From Streptomyces sp. HD (GTDB lineage Bacteria > Actinomycetota > Actinomycetes > Streptomycetales > Streptomycetaceae), in contig NZ_JAQMYP010000002.1 in NCBI RefSeq assembly GCF_028369295.1, positions 62,001 through 126,000 on the forward strand: a DNA stretch of 64,000 nt, given 5' to 3'. The position numbers and the translations under genes were made by a program. The first letter of the stretch is position 1; each line of letters starts with the position of its first letter. Shown here one piece after another: positions 33,452 to 41,525 of the stretch. Below the pieces are notes generated by a model. The model saw only the letters and a program-made list of their open reading frames with translations. It searched no databases and was not told the origin of the DNA.

Positions 33452-35674
33452 TCAGCCGCCGAACTCCTCGTGGATGCTCCGCCTGGTCTCCTCGGCCTGG
33501 CGGCGGACCGTCTCGATGACGTGGGGGCGGTACACCCCGGAGTCGAAGCGCTCCACCAGGCTGTTCAGGACGCCGTCCGACTGCTTGCGGTCGCCGTCGC
33601 GGGCGTGGGCGCGGGCGAGACGGCGCATCACCATGTTGAGGGTGATGTCGTCGACTCCGTTGCCCTCCGTGGTGGCCTTGACGACGGCCGTGAGCCGGCC
33701 GATGGCCTCCTTCGGCTCGGGGGAACGCACCTCCAGGGCCGCCTTGTCCGCCGTCAGGTACTTGAACTCGTGCTCGGCGTTGAGCCCTTGGACCATGCGG
33801 GCGTAGACGGCGAGCGGGTGCTTGCCGTGATGCTTGACGACCTCCTGGAGCGCGTCGTTGCCGGCCCGCAGTGACGGCGAGTCGGACCCGCGCAGGGCGA
33901 ACAGCGTGCCCTGCTCCTCGCCCAGCATCAGCTCGGCCACCTGTTCGTCGCTCTCACTGCGGGGATGGCGGACGACCGTCCGCAGCACCGGCGAGACGAT
34001 GCGGGAACCGTCCGCGGCCACATAGGCGGCGCGCAGCTGATAGGTGCCCGGCTGCTGGAAGTAGTGCCCGTCCTGGCCGTAGCCCACATACGCGCTCGCG
34101 TACACCGCCGGGTTCCGCTCGGGATGCAGCCGGGTCGTGGCCTCGGCGTCGACGCAGCGGCGCATCAGCGGCCGGTAGAGCACGGTACGGCCGGACGGCT
34201 GGCGGATGGCGACGCTGACCAGTTCGTAGTCCGGGTGGAGATACTCGTGCACGGAGCGGCCGCGCAGGTCGGTCGTGCCGAGCCGGAGCTCCACGACGAC
34301 GGGTTCGCCGTACGCGTACGTCTGCTTCGTCGCGCGCAGATCCAGCACCAGTCCGGACTCGTCCACGACGGGTTCGTCGAACAGGTCCGCGTCGATGTCG
34401 GCGGCGCCCCTGCCGAAGGGGTTGGCCCCCATGATCACGTCCCGGTAGAAGCCGTGCCGCAGATGCACCAGCTCGGCGGCGGTGAAGCTGAAGGGGAACG
34501 CGCTCCAGTACGCCGCCGCGCCCTCCGGGTTCGGGGGGTCCGGGTCGGGGTCGTAGTTCTGCGGATAGTTCATCCACGACAGGTCCCCGAAGCCGCGGTT
34601 CGGGCCGAGCGGCGCCGGGGGAGTGGCCAGGTCCTTCTGCCACGAGTGCAGCAGGTTGAAGGCGTGCCCGAGCTCGTGCACATACGTCCGCAGCTGGGCC
34701 CGCCGGGACTCCGGATCCATGCCCTGGATCAGGTCGTGGAACACGGCACAGCCCTGCCGCTGGAAGGCGTCCTGGGCGTCGAACATGATGCCGCGGACAC
34801 CCGGGTTGCCCTCGAAGCGGCTCGCGACCAGCAGCCACACCATCCACTGCGGGACGTTCCGCCACAGACTGAAGTTGGTCTGCATGGCGGCGTGCAGCTC
34901 CGCGATGGTCCAGCCGTTCTGGTTGTCGCCGAGGACGTTGGCCGCGCCGCCCGCCACGAGGTCGATGCCGGCCTCGGCGAAGGCCTTGGGCACGGTCAGC
35001 ACCCGGGCCGGGCTGCCCGGCGGCTGCGGCAGCGAGCCGGTGTCGTACGACACGAAGGGGACCTTGCCGGTCACCGAGTCCTGCTCCCACCGGACCGTGC
35101 GGAAGTACGCCGAGCGGAACGAACAGACGTAGGTGAGGCCCACGTGGTTGGGCGGCCTGATGAACCGTACGGTGGCGGCGGCGCGCGGCTGGCCGACCGG
35201 CCGGCGCGGGATGGTCACCTCCACGAACGGGAACGGGGCCGGGGCCGGCCCGCTGAAGCGTCCCTGCCCCCTGATCACCATCTGGTGCGGTGACACGGTG
35301 ACGGCGGGGGCGTCCACGATGAAGGAGCCCGCATAGCTCGTGGTGCTGCCGCTGGACGTGAAGAAGTCGCCGCTGACTTTTCGCAGCGTGCCGGGGCCGT
35401 CGACATCGACCCTGAGTTCGAGTACCCGGAGGCCGGCACTGCGGTAGCGGCCGCGGGTGAGATGGAAAGCGGCGGGAGCCGCGGCGGCCGTCTCGCCGGT
35501 GACGTCCGCGACCGCGATCTCACCGACTTCCCGATGGCCATTGGTTTCCGGCTCGGTGAGATAAGCGGCGGATTCCACTCCGGTCTCCGGGTAATCCGCG
35601 GTCTCCGGGGCGGGAATGAGTGTTTCGGCGGGGTTGATTGTCTCGGCTGCTGGATCTCCGGTGGATGATGGCAT
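33452..35674 (-). CDS. Metzincin-like zinc metalloprotease without signal peptide
   Basis: This protein of about 740 residues has the zinc motif HELGHAFNLLH (His333, Glu334, His337, His343), the extended HExxHxxxxxH of metzincins. The N-terminal 75 residues are Pro/Glu/Thr-rich and disordered. A beta-rich domain follows (about 80-250), then the protease domain (about 250-440) and C-terminal beta and helical parts (RLAVVKATTEGN, LARAHARDGDRKQS). I see no signal peptide or membrane helix. ATG 35674 is the start used; GTG 35683 is in frame. It begins 8-17 bp after the stop of the Cys/His protein gene, so they are one operon. Confidence 0.75.
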   Translation of the reverse strand: MPSSTGDPAAETINPAETLIPAPETADYPETGVESAAYLTEPETNGHREVGEIAVADVTGETAAAAPAAFHLTRGRYRSAGLRVLELRVDVDGPGTLRKVSGDFFTSSGSTTSYAGSFIVDAPAVTVSPHQMVIRGQGRFSGPAPAPFPFVEVTIPRRPVGQPRAAATVRFIRPPNHVGLTYVCSFRSAYFRTVRWEQDSVTGKVPFVSYDTGSLPQPPGSPARVLTVPKAFAEAGIDLVAGGAANVLGDNQNGWTIAELHAAMQTNFSLWRNVPQWMVWLLVASRFEGNPGVRGIMFDAQDAFQRQGCAVFHDLIQGMDPESRRAQLRTYVHELGHAFNLLHSWQKDLATPPAPLGPNRGFGDLSWMNYPQNYDPDPDPPNPEGAAAYWSAFPFSFTAAELVHLRHGFYRDVIMGANPFGRGAADIDADLFDEPVVDESGLVLDLRATKQTYAYGEPVVVELRLGTTDLRGRSVHEYLHPDYELVSVAIRQPSGRTVLYRPLMRRCVDAEATTRLHPERNPAVYASAYVGYGQDGHYFQQPGTYQLRAAYVAADGSRIVSPVLRTVVRHPRSESDEQVAELMLGEEQGTLFALRGSDSPSLRAGNDALQEVVKHHGKHPLAVYARMVQGLNAEHEFKYLTADKAALEVRSPEPKEAIGRLTAVVKATTEGNGVDDITLNMVMRRLARAHARDGDRKQSDGVLNSLVERFDSGVYRPHVIETVRRQAEETRRSIHEEFGG

Positions 35675-35690
35675 GTCGCTCACTCGCAAT

Positions 35691-36671
35691 TCAGCGGATG
35701 ACGATCGATTGGTGAGTCTGGAAAAGGCCGCACCATTCGGTGTAGCCGCCCCGGTCGCAGGTGTACGGGTTTGTGATGCGCTTGTTCGAGTTGTCCCAGT
35801 CCCTGGCCGTCCCGCCGCCCGGCTTGTGGCACCAGATGCCGCCCGGGTGCAGGCGGTACCAGTGGTAGTCCCGCCGGCCGAGGATCGTGCCGGTGACCAG
35901 CGCCACCACATAGCGCAGCGAACCCGCCGGCTGGCAGTTGCCCCACGTCCGCAGACCGTCGCGCAGCGCTCCCGTGGAGACCTCGCTGCAGCGCACCGTG
36001 CCGGGGATGGTGTAGCCGTGCGCGCGTCCGGGCTGGGCGAAGGTGTTGGTGCGCCGGTTGACCGCGAAGTTGTAGCAGTTGTTGTACGGCTGGGTGTCCG
36101 GGCGGTTCCAGAACGCCGGGTTGAACGGTGTGACGTCGTAGGAGCAGGTCAGCGCGGCGGGATGGACGAGCGTCTGGAGCAGTTTCTCGACCTCCAGGGC
36201 ACCGGCTTCGGACAGGTTCCCCGACTCGGTCGGCTCGATCGTCGTCGCCCCGCCCGCGCCCTCACGCGTCGTGTGCTGGATCTCCTGCCGTACGCCCTCC
36301 CGGAACTCCTGCGGCCAGCCGGTCTCCTCGCCGCCCGCGGTGTCCGCCTCCGCGGCGCTCCCCTCGTCGCCCTCGCCGACCGGCATCGTCGCCAGCAGCT
36401 GCTCGGCCACCTCCGCGCTCGCGAACGGGTCCTGTGCGCCGCCTCCGGCCAGTTCGAACCTCGGGGGCAGACCCGCGGTGTCCAGGTCGTCGGTGATCTC
36501 CACCTGGATGCCGCGGAATCCCAGCCCGGTGAAACCGCTGGAAATCTCGGCGACCCCGGAGCGGTTGCGCGATATGAGCCGAATCAGTTCGCGCGCCTGG
36601 TCCGCGTCCTGGATTTCCCAGGTGGGGTTGGTGCGCCCCGAGAAGATGTCAACGGTGATGCGCAGGCCCAT
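35691..36671 (-). CDS. Papain-like Cys/His protein of unknown function
   Basis: This 326-residue protein begins MGLRITVDIFSGRTNPTWEI, a module seen at the N-terminus of several uncharacterised actinobacterial proteins. Its C-terminal domain has YNNCYNFA (Cys199), DYHWYRLHPGGIWCHKPGG (His270, His282) and a following Asp (ARDWDNSN). That order and spacing resemble a papain-like cysteine peptidase or amidase; this is inference. There is no signal peptide. A good ribosome site (AAGGGGGGAAC) precedes ATG 36671. It is the first gene of a two-gene unit with the metzincin-like protein. Confidence 0.65.
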   Translation of the reverse strand: MGLRITVDIFSGRTNPTWEIQDADQARELIRLISRNRSGVAEISSGFTGLGFRGIQVEITDDLDTAGLPPRFELAGGGAQDPFASAEVAEQLLATMPVGEGDEGSAAEADTAGGEETGWPQEFREGVRQEIQHTTREGAGGATTIEPTESGNLSEAGALEVEKLLQTLVHPAALTCSYDVTPFNPAFWNRPDTQPYNNCYNFAVNRRTNTFAQPGRAHGYTIPGTVRCSEVSTGALRDGLRTWGNCQPAGSLRYVVALVTGTILGRRDYHWYRLHPGGIWCHKPGGGTARDWDNSNKRITNPYTCDRGGYTEWCGLFQTHQSIVIR

Positions 36672-37010
36672 GACTGTTCCCCCCTTTCGCCCCGTACTCC
36701 CGCACGGAGCGCTCCAGCCGCCCCGCGATAAATCAGGTATCGAACGGGGCCACGGCCGTGGATGTCGTAGGCGACTTGTACTGCCGCCCCGACAGAGCGT
36801 CAATAAAGCCGAAACGCGAACTCACCGTGGAAATCGGAGATCTCCGGCACGGCGAGGATCACATTCCGCTCGGCCGGATTTTGAGGTATCCGCGCGTGAA
36901 CGCCCGTACGGTGCGCGGAATTCTGGGGTCCGGGCGGCGAACGGTGCCCGGCATGGCGTAGCGGAAAAGGGGACGTCCGGGGGACGGGGGCGTACTGCGG
37001 GCGAAGCGGC
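36672..37010. other. Intergenic region upstream of the two-protease unit
   Basis: This 339-bp stretch separates the Cys/His protein start from the stop of the GH3 gene, which is on the same strand upstream. It has several lower-GC patches (about 36725-36800 and 36830-36890) that could hold the operon promoter. I see no credible gene or clear terminator. Confidence 0.5.
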
Positions 37011-39332
37011 TCATCCCACCCCGGACACCGACGCCTCGCACCGCAGCCGCCGGTCGGGGCCGAGCTCCCGCAGGGGGCCGGTCAGCGCCAGCCGCGCCGT
37101 GTGCCGCACGTCCGCACTCGACGCCGCCAGCCGCAGCTCCAGTACGCCCGGTTCCACCACCCGTCGGCCCGAGCGGTCCGTGAACGACGACAGGTCCGCG
37201 TGGAAGCGGAAGGTCACCCGCGCCGCCTCACCCGGCGCCAGCTCCACCCGCCGGTAGCCGATGAGCCGCACGTCCGGCCGGGTCACCGAGGCCACCGGGT
37301 CGTGCAGGTACAGCTGGACCACCTCCGCGCCGGCCCGGTCGCCCGTGTTGCGGATCGTCGCCGACACGTCGTAAGAGCCGTCGGTGCCGATCTCCGGCGC
37401 CGGGCCGCCCTCCTCGCCCGTGAAGTCCGACCAGGTGAACGACGTGTACGAGCGCCCGTGTCCGAAGGCGTACAGCGGGGTCGGGTCCAGATTGCTGACC
37501 TCGCCCGCCAGTCCCAGCGGGGGCTGGAGGTAGGTCCACGGCTGGCCTCCGGGCACCTGCGGCACGCTCACCGGCAGGCGCCCCGACGGGTTGACGCGGC
37601 CCGACAGCACTCCCGCCACGGCCGGGCCGCCCTCCTCCCCCGGGAAGAACGCCTGGACGACCGCGGCCAGACGGCCGTGCCAGCGGCCCAGTGCGTACGG
37701 GCGGCCGGTGAGGAGGACCAGGACGACCGGGACGCCGGTCGCGAGCAGGGCGTCCAGCAACTCGGCCTGGACGCCCGGCAGTCGGAGGTCGGTCACATCG
37801 CAGCCCTCGCCCGAGGTGCCCCGCCCGAACAGGCCCGCCCGGTCGCCCAGTACGGCCAGGCAGACATCCGCCTCCGACGCCCGCGCCACCGCCTCCTCGA
37901 AACCCGCCGTGTCGGGGTCGGACACCCCGCAGCCCTCGGCGAACGTCACCTTGGCGTCGGGGAGTTCGGTGCGCAGGGCCTCCAGGAGGGTCGGGATCTC
38001 GATGCCCGTCGGCACCTCGGGGTGGTGCGTGAGGACATGGGACGGGAAGGAGTAGCAGCCCAGCATCGCCAGCGCGTCCGCCGCGCGGGGGCCGACGACC
38101 GCGACACGGGCGTCCGGGGGGAGGGGCAGCGCCTCGTCCGGGTTGTCCAGCAGGACCACCGACTCCTCGGCCACCCGGCGGGCCAGGGCACGGTTCCCGG
38201 GGGAGTCCAGGTCGAGGTGCGACGGCGTCGGCTCCTGGTCCCAGCCCTCGTCCAGGAGGCCGAGTTCGCACTTCTGCAGCAGCACCCGGCGGGCCGCGCG
38301 GTCCACCAGCTCCTCCGGGACCTCGCCTGCCCGGACCGCTTCGACGAGCGGCTTTCCGTAGCACTTCAGGCTCGGGAGCTCTACGTCGATGCCGGCCGCC
38401 AGTGCCACGTGCGCGGCCTGCGCCGGGCTGCCCGCCACTCGGTGCAGGGTCTCCAGGAAGCCGATGCCGAAGTAGTCGGCGACCACCGTGCCCGTGAAAC
38501 CCCACTGCTCACGGAGGAGTTCGGTCAGCAGCGCCGGGTCCGCCGAGGCCGGTACGCCGTCCGTCTCGTTGTACGCCGCCATCACCGAGCGCGCCCCGCC
38601 CTCGCGCAGCGCCATCTCGAACGGGGGGAGCGTGACGTCCGCGAACTCACGGATGCCCGCCCGTACCGGTGCCAGGTTGCGGGCGCCCGCCGAGGAGGCG
38701 TACCCGGCGAAGTGCTTGAGCGTGGCGACGACCCCGGCCGACTCCAGGCCCCGGACGTACGCGGCGCCGATCGTGCCGGTCAGGTACGGGTCCTCGCCGA
38801 TGGTCTCCTCGACCCGGCCCCAGCGCGGATCGCGTACGACGTCCAGGACCGGGGCCAGGCCCTGGTGCACGCCGGACGAGCGCAGGTCCTGGCCGATGCG
38901 CCGGGCCATCTCCTCGACGAGCGGGGGGTCGAAGGTGGCTCCCCAGGCCAGCGGGACCGGGTACGCCGTGGCCTGCCAGGCCGTGAAGCCCGCCAGGCAC
39001 TCCTCGTGGGCCACCGCCGGGATGCCGAAGCGGCCCGCCTCGGCGATACGACGCTGGGCGCGGGCCAGTGCCTGCGCGCCCAGCGCCGGGTCGACGGGGG
39101 CGGTGCCGAAGGAGCGGGTGAGCTGGCCGAGGCCGTGGGTGATCAGCTCCGCCCAGTCGTAGTCGGCGGTCATGTCGTGCTGGTGCGGGGCGACTCCGTC
39201 TCCGTCCGTGGCGGCGCCCACCCACACGCCGTACAGCTGGGCGGTCTTCTCCTGAAGAGTCATCCGGGAGAGGAGGTCGTCGACGCGGGCGGCGGCGGGC
39301 AGGGCGGGGTCACGCCAGGGGGCGGTGGTCAT
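37011..39332 (-). CDS. Beta-glucosidase, glycoside hydrolase family 3
   Basis: This 773-residue protein has the GH3 layout: N-terminal TIM barrel with VATLKHFAGYASSAGARN and nucleophile Asp286 in GTVVADYFGIGF, the alpha/beta sandwich domain (VAVVGPRAADALAMLGCY) and a C-terminal fibronectin III-like domain (SYDVSATIRNTGDRAGAEVVQLY). No signal peptide is seen, so it probably cleaves imported oligosaccharides in the cytosol. ATG 39332 (MTTAPWRDPALP) is chosen. It is divergent from a LacI-family gene, which is probably its regulator. Confidence 0.93.
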   Translation of the reverse strand: MTTAPWRDPALPAAARVDDLLSRMTLQEKTAQLYGVWVGAATDGDGVAPHQHDMTADYDWAELITHGLGQLTRSFGTAPVDPALGAQALARAQRRIAEAGRFGIPAVAHEECLAGFTAWQATAYPVPLAWGATFDPPLVEEMARRIGQDLRSSGVHQGLAPVLDVVRDPRWGRVEETIGEDPYLTGTIGAAYVRGLESAGVVATLKHFAGYASSAGARNLAPVRAGIREFADVTLPPFEMALREGGARSVMAAYNETDGVPASADPALLTELLREQWGFTGTVVADYFGIGFLETLHRVAGSPAQAAHVALAAGIDVELPSLKCYGKPLVEAVRAGEVPEELVDRAARRVLLQKCELGLLDEGWDQEPTPSHLDLDSPGNRALARRVAEESVVLLDNPDEALPLPPDARVAVVGPRAADALAMLGCYSFPSHVLTHHPEVPTGIEIPTLLEALRTELPDAKVTFAEGCGVSDPDTAGFEEAVARASEADVCLAVLGDRAGLFGRGTSGEGCDVTDLRLPGVQAELLDALLATGVPVVLVLLTGRPYALGRWHGRLAAVVQAFFPGEEGGPAVAGVLSGRVNPSGRLPVSVPQVPGGQPWTYLQPPLGLAGEVSNLDPTPLYAFGHGRSYTSFTWSDFTGEEGGPAPEIGTDGSYDVSATIRNTGDRAGAEVVQLYLHDPVASVTRPDVRLIGYRRVELAPGEAARVTFRFHADLSSFTDRSGRRVVEPGVLELRLAASSADVRHTARLALTGPLRELGPDRRLRCEASVSGVG

Positions 39333-39362
39333 GAAACTCCTGTCGGGGCGATGGCCCACTCG

Positions 39363-39399
39363 CGAATGTTTCGTTAGTCACCTCGAATGTTCCGGGAAC
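39363..39399. promoter_or_regulatory. Candidate LacI operator: two CGAATGTT repeats
   Basis: CGAATGTTTCG (39363-39373) and CGAATGTTCCG (39384-39394) are direct repeats exactly 21 bp apart, two helical turns. They lie in the 122-bp divergent gap between the GH3 and LacI genes. The second overlaps the palindrome GTTCCGGGAAC (39389-39399). The position suits an operator shared by both genes. Confidence 0.5.
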
Positions 39400-39454
39400 C
39401 TAGGCGTGGTGAGAAGGGTTCGTCAAGGGGGCATGCAGGGATACGATCGCCGCC

Positions 39455-40609
39455 ATGACTGCCCGTGAGCCCGCTGAAACCCGGACACCACCGGGTGAAA
39501 CCCGGACACCACCGGGTGAAACCCGGACACCACCGGGTGAAACCCGGACAACACAGAGTGCGACCAAGGCGACGTCCCCGTCCGCCGGCCGGTCCGCGCA
39601 GACCGCGACGCTCGCCGAGATCGCCCGCGAGGCCGGTGTCTCGGCGCCGACTGTTTCGAAGGTCCTCAACGGACGTGCGGACGTCGCCCCGGCCACCCGC
39701 AGCCGTGTCGAGGAGCTGCTGCGTGCCCACGGCTACCGCCGACGGCGGGCCGAGGCGAGCCGCTCGCCACTGATCGACCTGGTCTTCCACGAGCTGGAGA
39801 GCGCGTGGGCGATGGAGGTCATCCGGGGCGTGGAGAACGTCGCCCGGGACGCCGGGCTGAGTGTGGTGCTGAGCGAGAGCGCCGGGCGGCTGACCCCGGG
39901 CCGGACCTGGGCCGACCAGGTCGCCGCCCGCCGCCCGCACGGCGTGATCCTCGTGCTGTCCGGCCTCGACGAGTCCCAGCGCGCCCTGCTCACCAGCCGC
40001 TCGATCCCGTTCGTGGTGATGGACCCGGCGGGCGACCCGGGCGCCGACGTGCCGTCCATCGGGGCGACCAACTGGCAGGGCGGGCTCGCCGCCACCCGGC
40101 ATCTGGTCGAGCTCGGCCACCGCAGGATCGGCGCGATCACCGGGCCGTCCCGGATGATGTGCAGCCGCGCCCGCATCGACGGCTACCGCGCCGCGCTGGA
40201 GACGGCCGGGCTCCCGGTCGAGCAGGACCTGATCCGGCCCGGCGACTTCCACCACGAGACCGGTTACCGGCAGGGCCTGGAGCTGCTGCGCCGCCCGGAC
40301 CGGCCGACCGCCGTCTTCGCCGGGAACGACCTCCAGGCGCTCGGGCTGTACGAGGCCGCGCGCGAGCTGGGGCTGCGGATTCCGGAGGACGTGAGCGTCG
40401 TCGGCTTCGACGATCTGCCGATCGCGCGCTGGGTGGGGCCGCCGCTGACGACCGTACGGCAGCCGCTGACGGAGATGGCGGAGGCGGCGGCGAAGCTGGT
40501 GCTCGATCTGGCGCGGGAGGAGGGGACGCCGGTGGCGACGCGGGTGGAGCTGGCGACGAGCCTGGTGGTGCGCAGCAGTACGGGGAAGCCGCCGCCGGTT
40601 CAGCAGTAG
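39455..40609 (+). CDS. LacI-family transcriptional regulator
   Basis: This 384-residue regulator has a LacI HTH (TLAEIAREAGVSAPTVSKVLNGRADVAP) that starts only at about residue 51. The N-terminal extension includes the repeat ETRTPPG encoded by three 21-bp units. The C-terminal sugar-binding domain follows (LIDLVFHELESAWAMEV to TTVRQPLTEMAEAAAKLVLDL). It probably represses the divergent beta-glucosidase gene and itself and responds to a sugar. ATG 39455 is the only start in frame before the HTH that I found. Confidence 0.9.
   Translation: MTAREPAETRTPPGETRTPPGETRTPPGETRTTQSATKATSPSAGRSAQTATLAEIAREAGVSAPTVSKVLNGRADVAPATRSRVEELLRAHGYRRRRAEASRSPLIDLVFHELESAWAMEVIRGVENVARDAGLSVVLSESAGRLTPGRTWADQVAARRPHGVILVLSGLDESQRALLTSRSIPFVVMDPAGDPGADVPSIGATNWQGGLAATRHLVELGHRRIGAITGPSRMMCSRARIDGYRAALETAGLPVEQDLIRPGDFHHETGYRQGLELLRRPDRPTAVFAGNDLQALGLYEAARELGLRIPEDVSVVGFDDLPIARWVGPPLTTVRQPLTEMAEAAAKLVLDLAREEGTPVATRVELATSLVVRSSTGKPPPVQQ
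39478..39551 (+). repeat. 21-bp palindromic tandem repeat inside the LacI gene
   Basis: Three exact 21-bp units (39478, 39499 and 39520) and a half unit lie in the first codons of the regulator gene. Each unit contains the inverted repeat ACCCGG-N6-CCGGGT, so the mRNA can form three successive hairpins. In the protein they encode ETRTPPG repeats. Confidence 0.9.
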
Positions 40610-40746
40610 CGGCCTGTTGCTGTATTGACGGGTGTTTCGTGCCGCCGCACATTGCACCGAAGTCAGTCGGTTGTTCGATCGAAACTTTCGCAGGCACCCT
40701 CAGTGAGAACTCACCGGCACCTACGGCGACATCGCGGGCCGGGAGT

Positions 40747-41469
40747 TCAACGCCCTGACTCCCGGCAAGGATCGTCGCCTTCCGGAAGCAGTCCGTCGAC
40801 CACGGCCGCCAACTGCTCGGCGATGTCGTAGCCCGCCTTCAGCTCCTCCCAGTTCCCCGCCAGCTCGGTCATGCGCGGCAGCGTGTCCGCGTCCTCCTCC
40901 GTGAGGAAGGCCGGGAAGAAGGGCCGGCGGCCGGGGTCGGCGGCGCGGCGGGTGTCGGCCCGGTGGAAGACCAGGGCGCCGTAGACGACGTACCAGATGG
41001 TGCGGTAGGCGTGGAGTGCCTGTTGCGGTGTCAGGCCGCAGGCCATCGCCGAGTCGATGATCTCCTCGGGCATCCACAGCGCGTCCCTGTCCGTGAGGTC
41101 GCCGAGGCTCAGCACGTCGACGACCCAGGTCACCTCGCTGAGGATCGTGTACATGTGCACGGCGGTGGCGAGGACGCGGGCGCGCGGATCCACGGGGAGG
41201 TCCGGGCGGGGAAACGTCGCCGCCATGCCCCGCAGGGTGAGCAGGAGCAGCTCGTCCTTGTCGCGCACGTGGTGGTAGAGCGCCATCGGCGTCGCCCCGA
41301 CCTCCTTGGCCACCCGGCGCATGGAGACCGCCTCGACGCCCTCCTCCTGGATGATCCGCCGGGCCACCTCGACGATCTGCTCCGCCGCGATCCGGGGCGG
41401 GCGGCCGGGGGCGCGTTTGCGGCCCTTCCCCGGACCTTCTGTGCTCGCTTTCTCTGCCACGAGGGCCAT
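40747..41469 (-). CDS. TetR-family regulator
   Basis: This 240-residue regulator has an N-terminal Lys/Arg-rich arm and a TetR HTH (IVEVARRIIQEEGVEAVSMRRVAKEV, then ATPMALYHHVRDKDELL). The C-terminal ligand domain is of the TetR_C group common in Streptomyces drug-efflux regulators. It is divergent from an MFS exporter gene 56 bp away and is its likely repressor. Confidence 0.92.
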   Translation of the reverse strand: MALVAEKASTEGPGKGRKRAPGRPPRIAAEQIVEVARRIIQEEGVEAVSMRRVAKEVGATPMALYHHVRDKDELLLLTLRGMAATFPRPDLPVDPRARVLATAVHMYTILSEVTWVVDVLSLGDLTDRDALWMPEEIIDSAMACGLTPQQALHAYRTIWYVVYGALVFHRADTRRAADPGRRPFFPAFLTEEDADTLPRMTELAGNWEELKAGYDIAEQLAAVVDGLLPEGDDPCRESGR

Positions 41470-41525
41470 TCTCTCCGGCCCCTGTCCCTAGGCAATTTTT
41501 GTACGCGTATATTAATGTGCCTCGC
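41470..41525. promoter_or_regulatory. TetR/MFS divergent promoter region with TACGCGTA palindrome
   Basis: The 56-bp gap between the TetR and MFS genes is locally AT-rich and holds the palindrome TACGCGTA (41502-41509) followed by TATATTAAT. It is a likely operator overlapping the MFS promoter. Confidence 0.55.

Noticed and set aside
36758..36961. 67-codon frame in the gap before the protease unit
   Set aside because: It has no ribosome site and codon usage unlike the neighbours.
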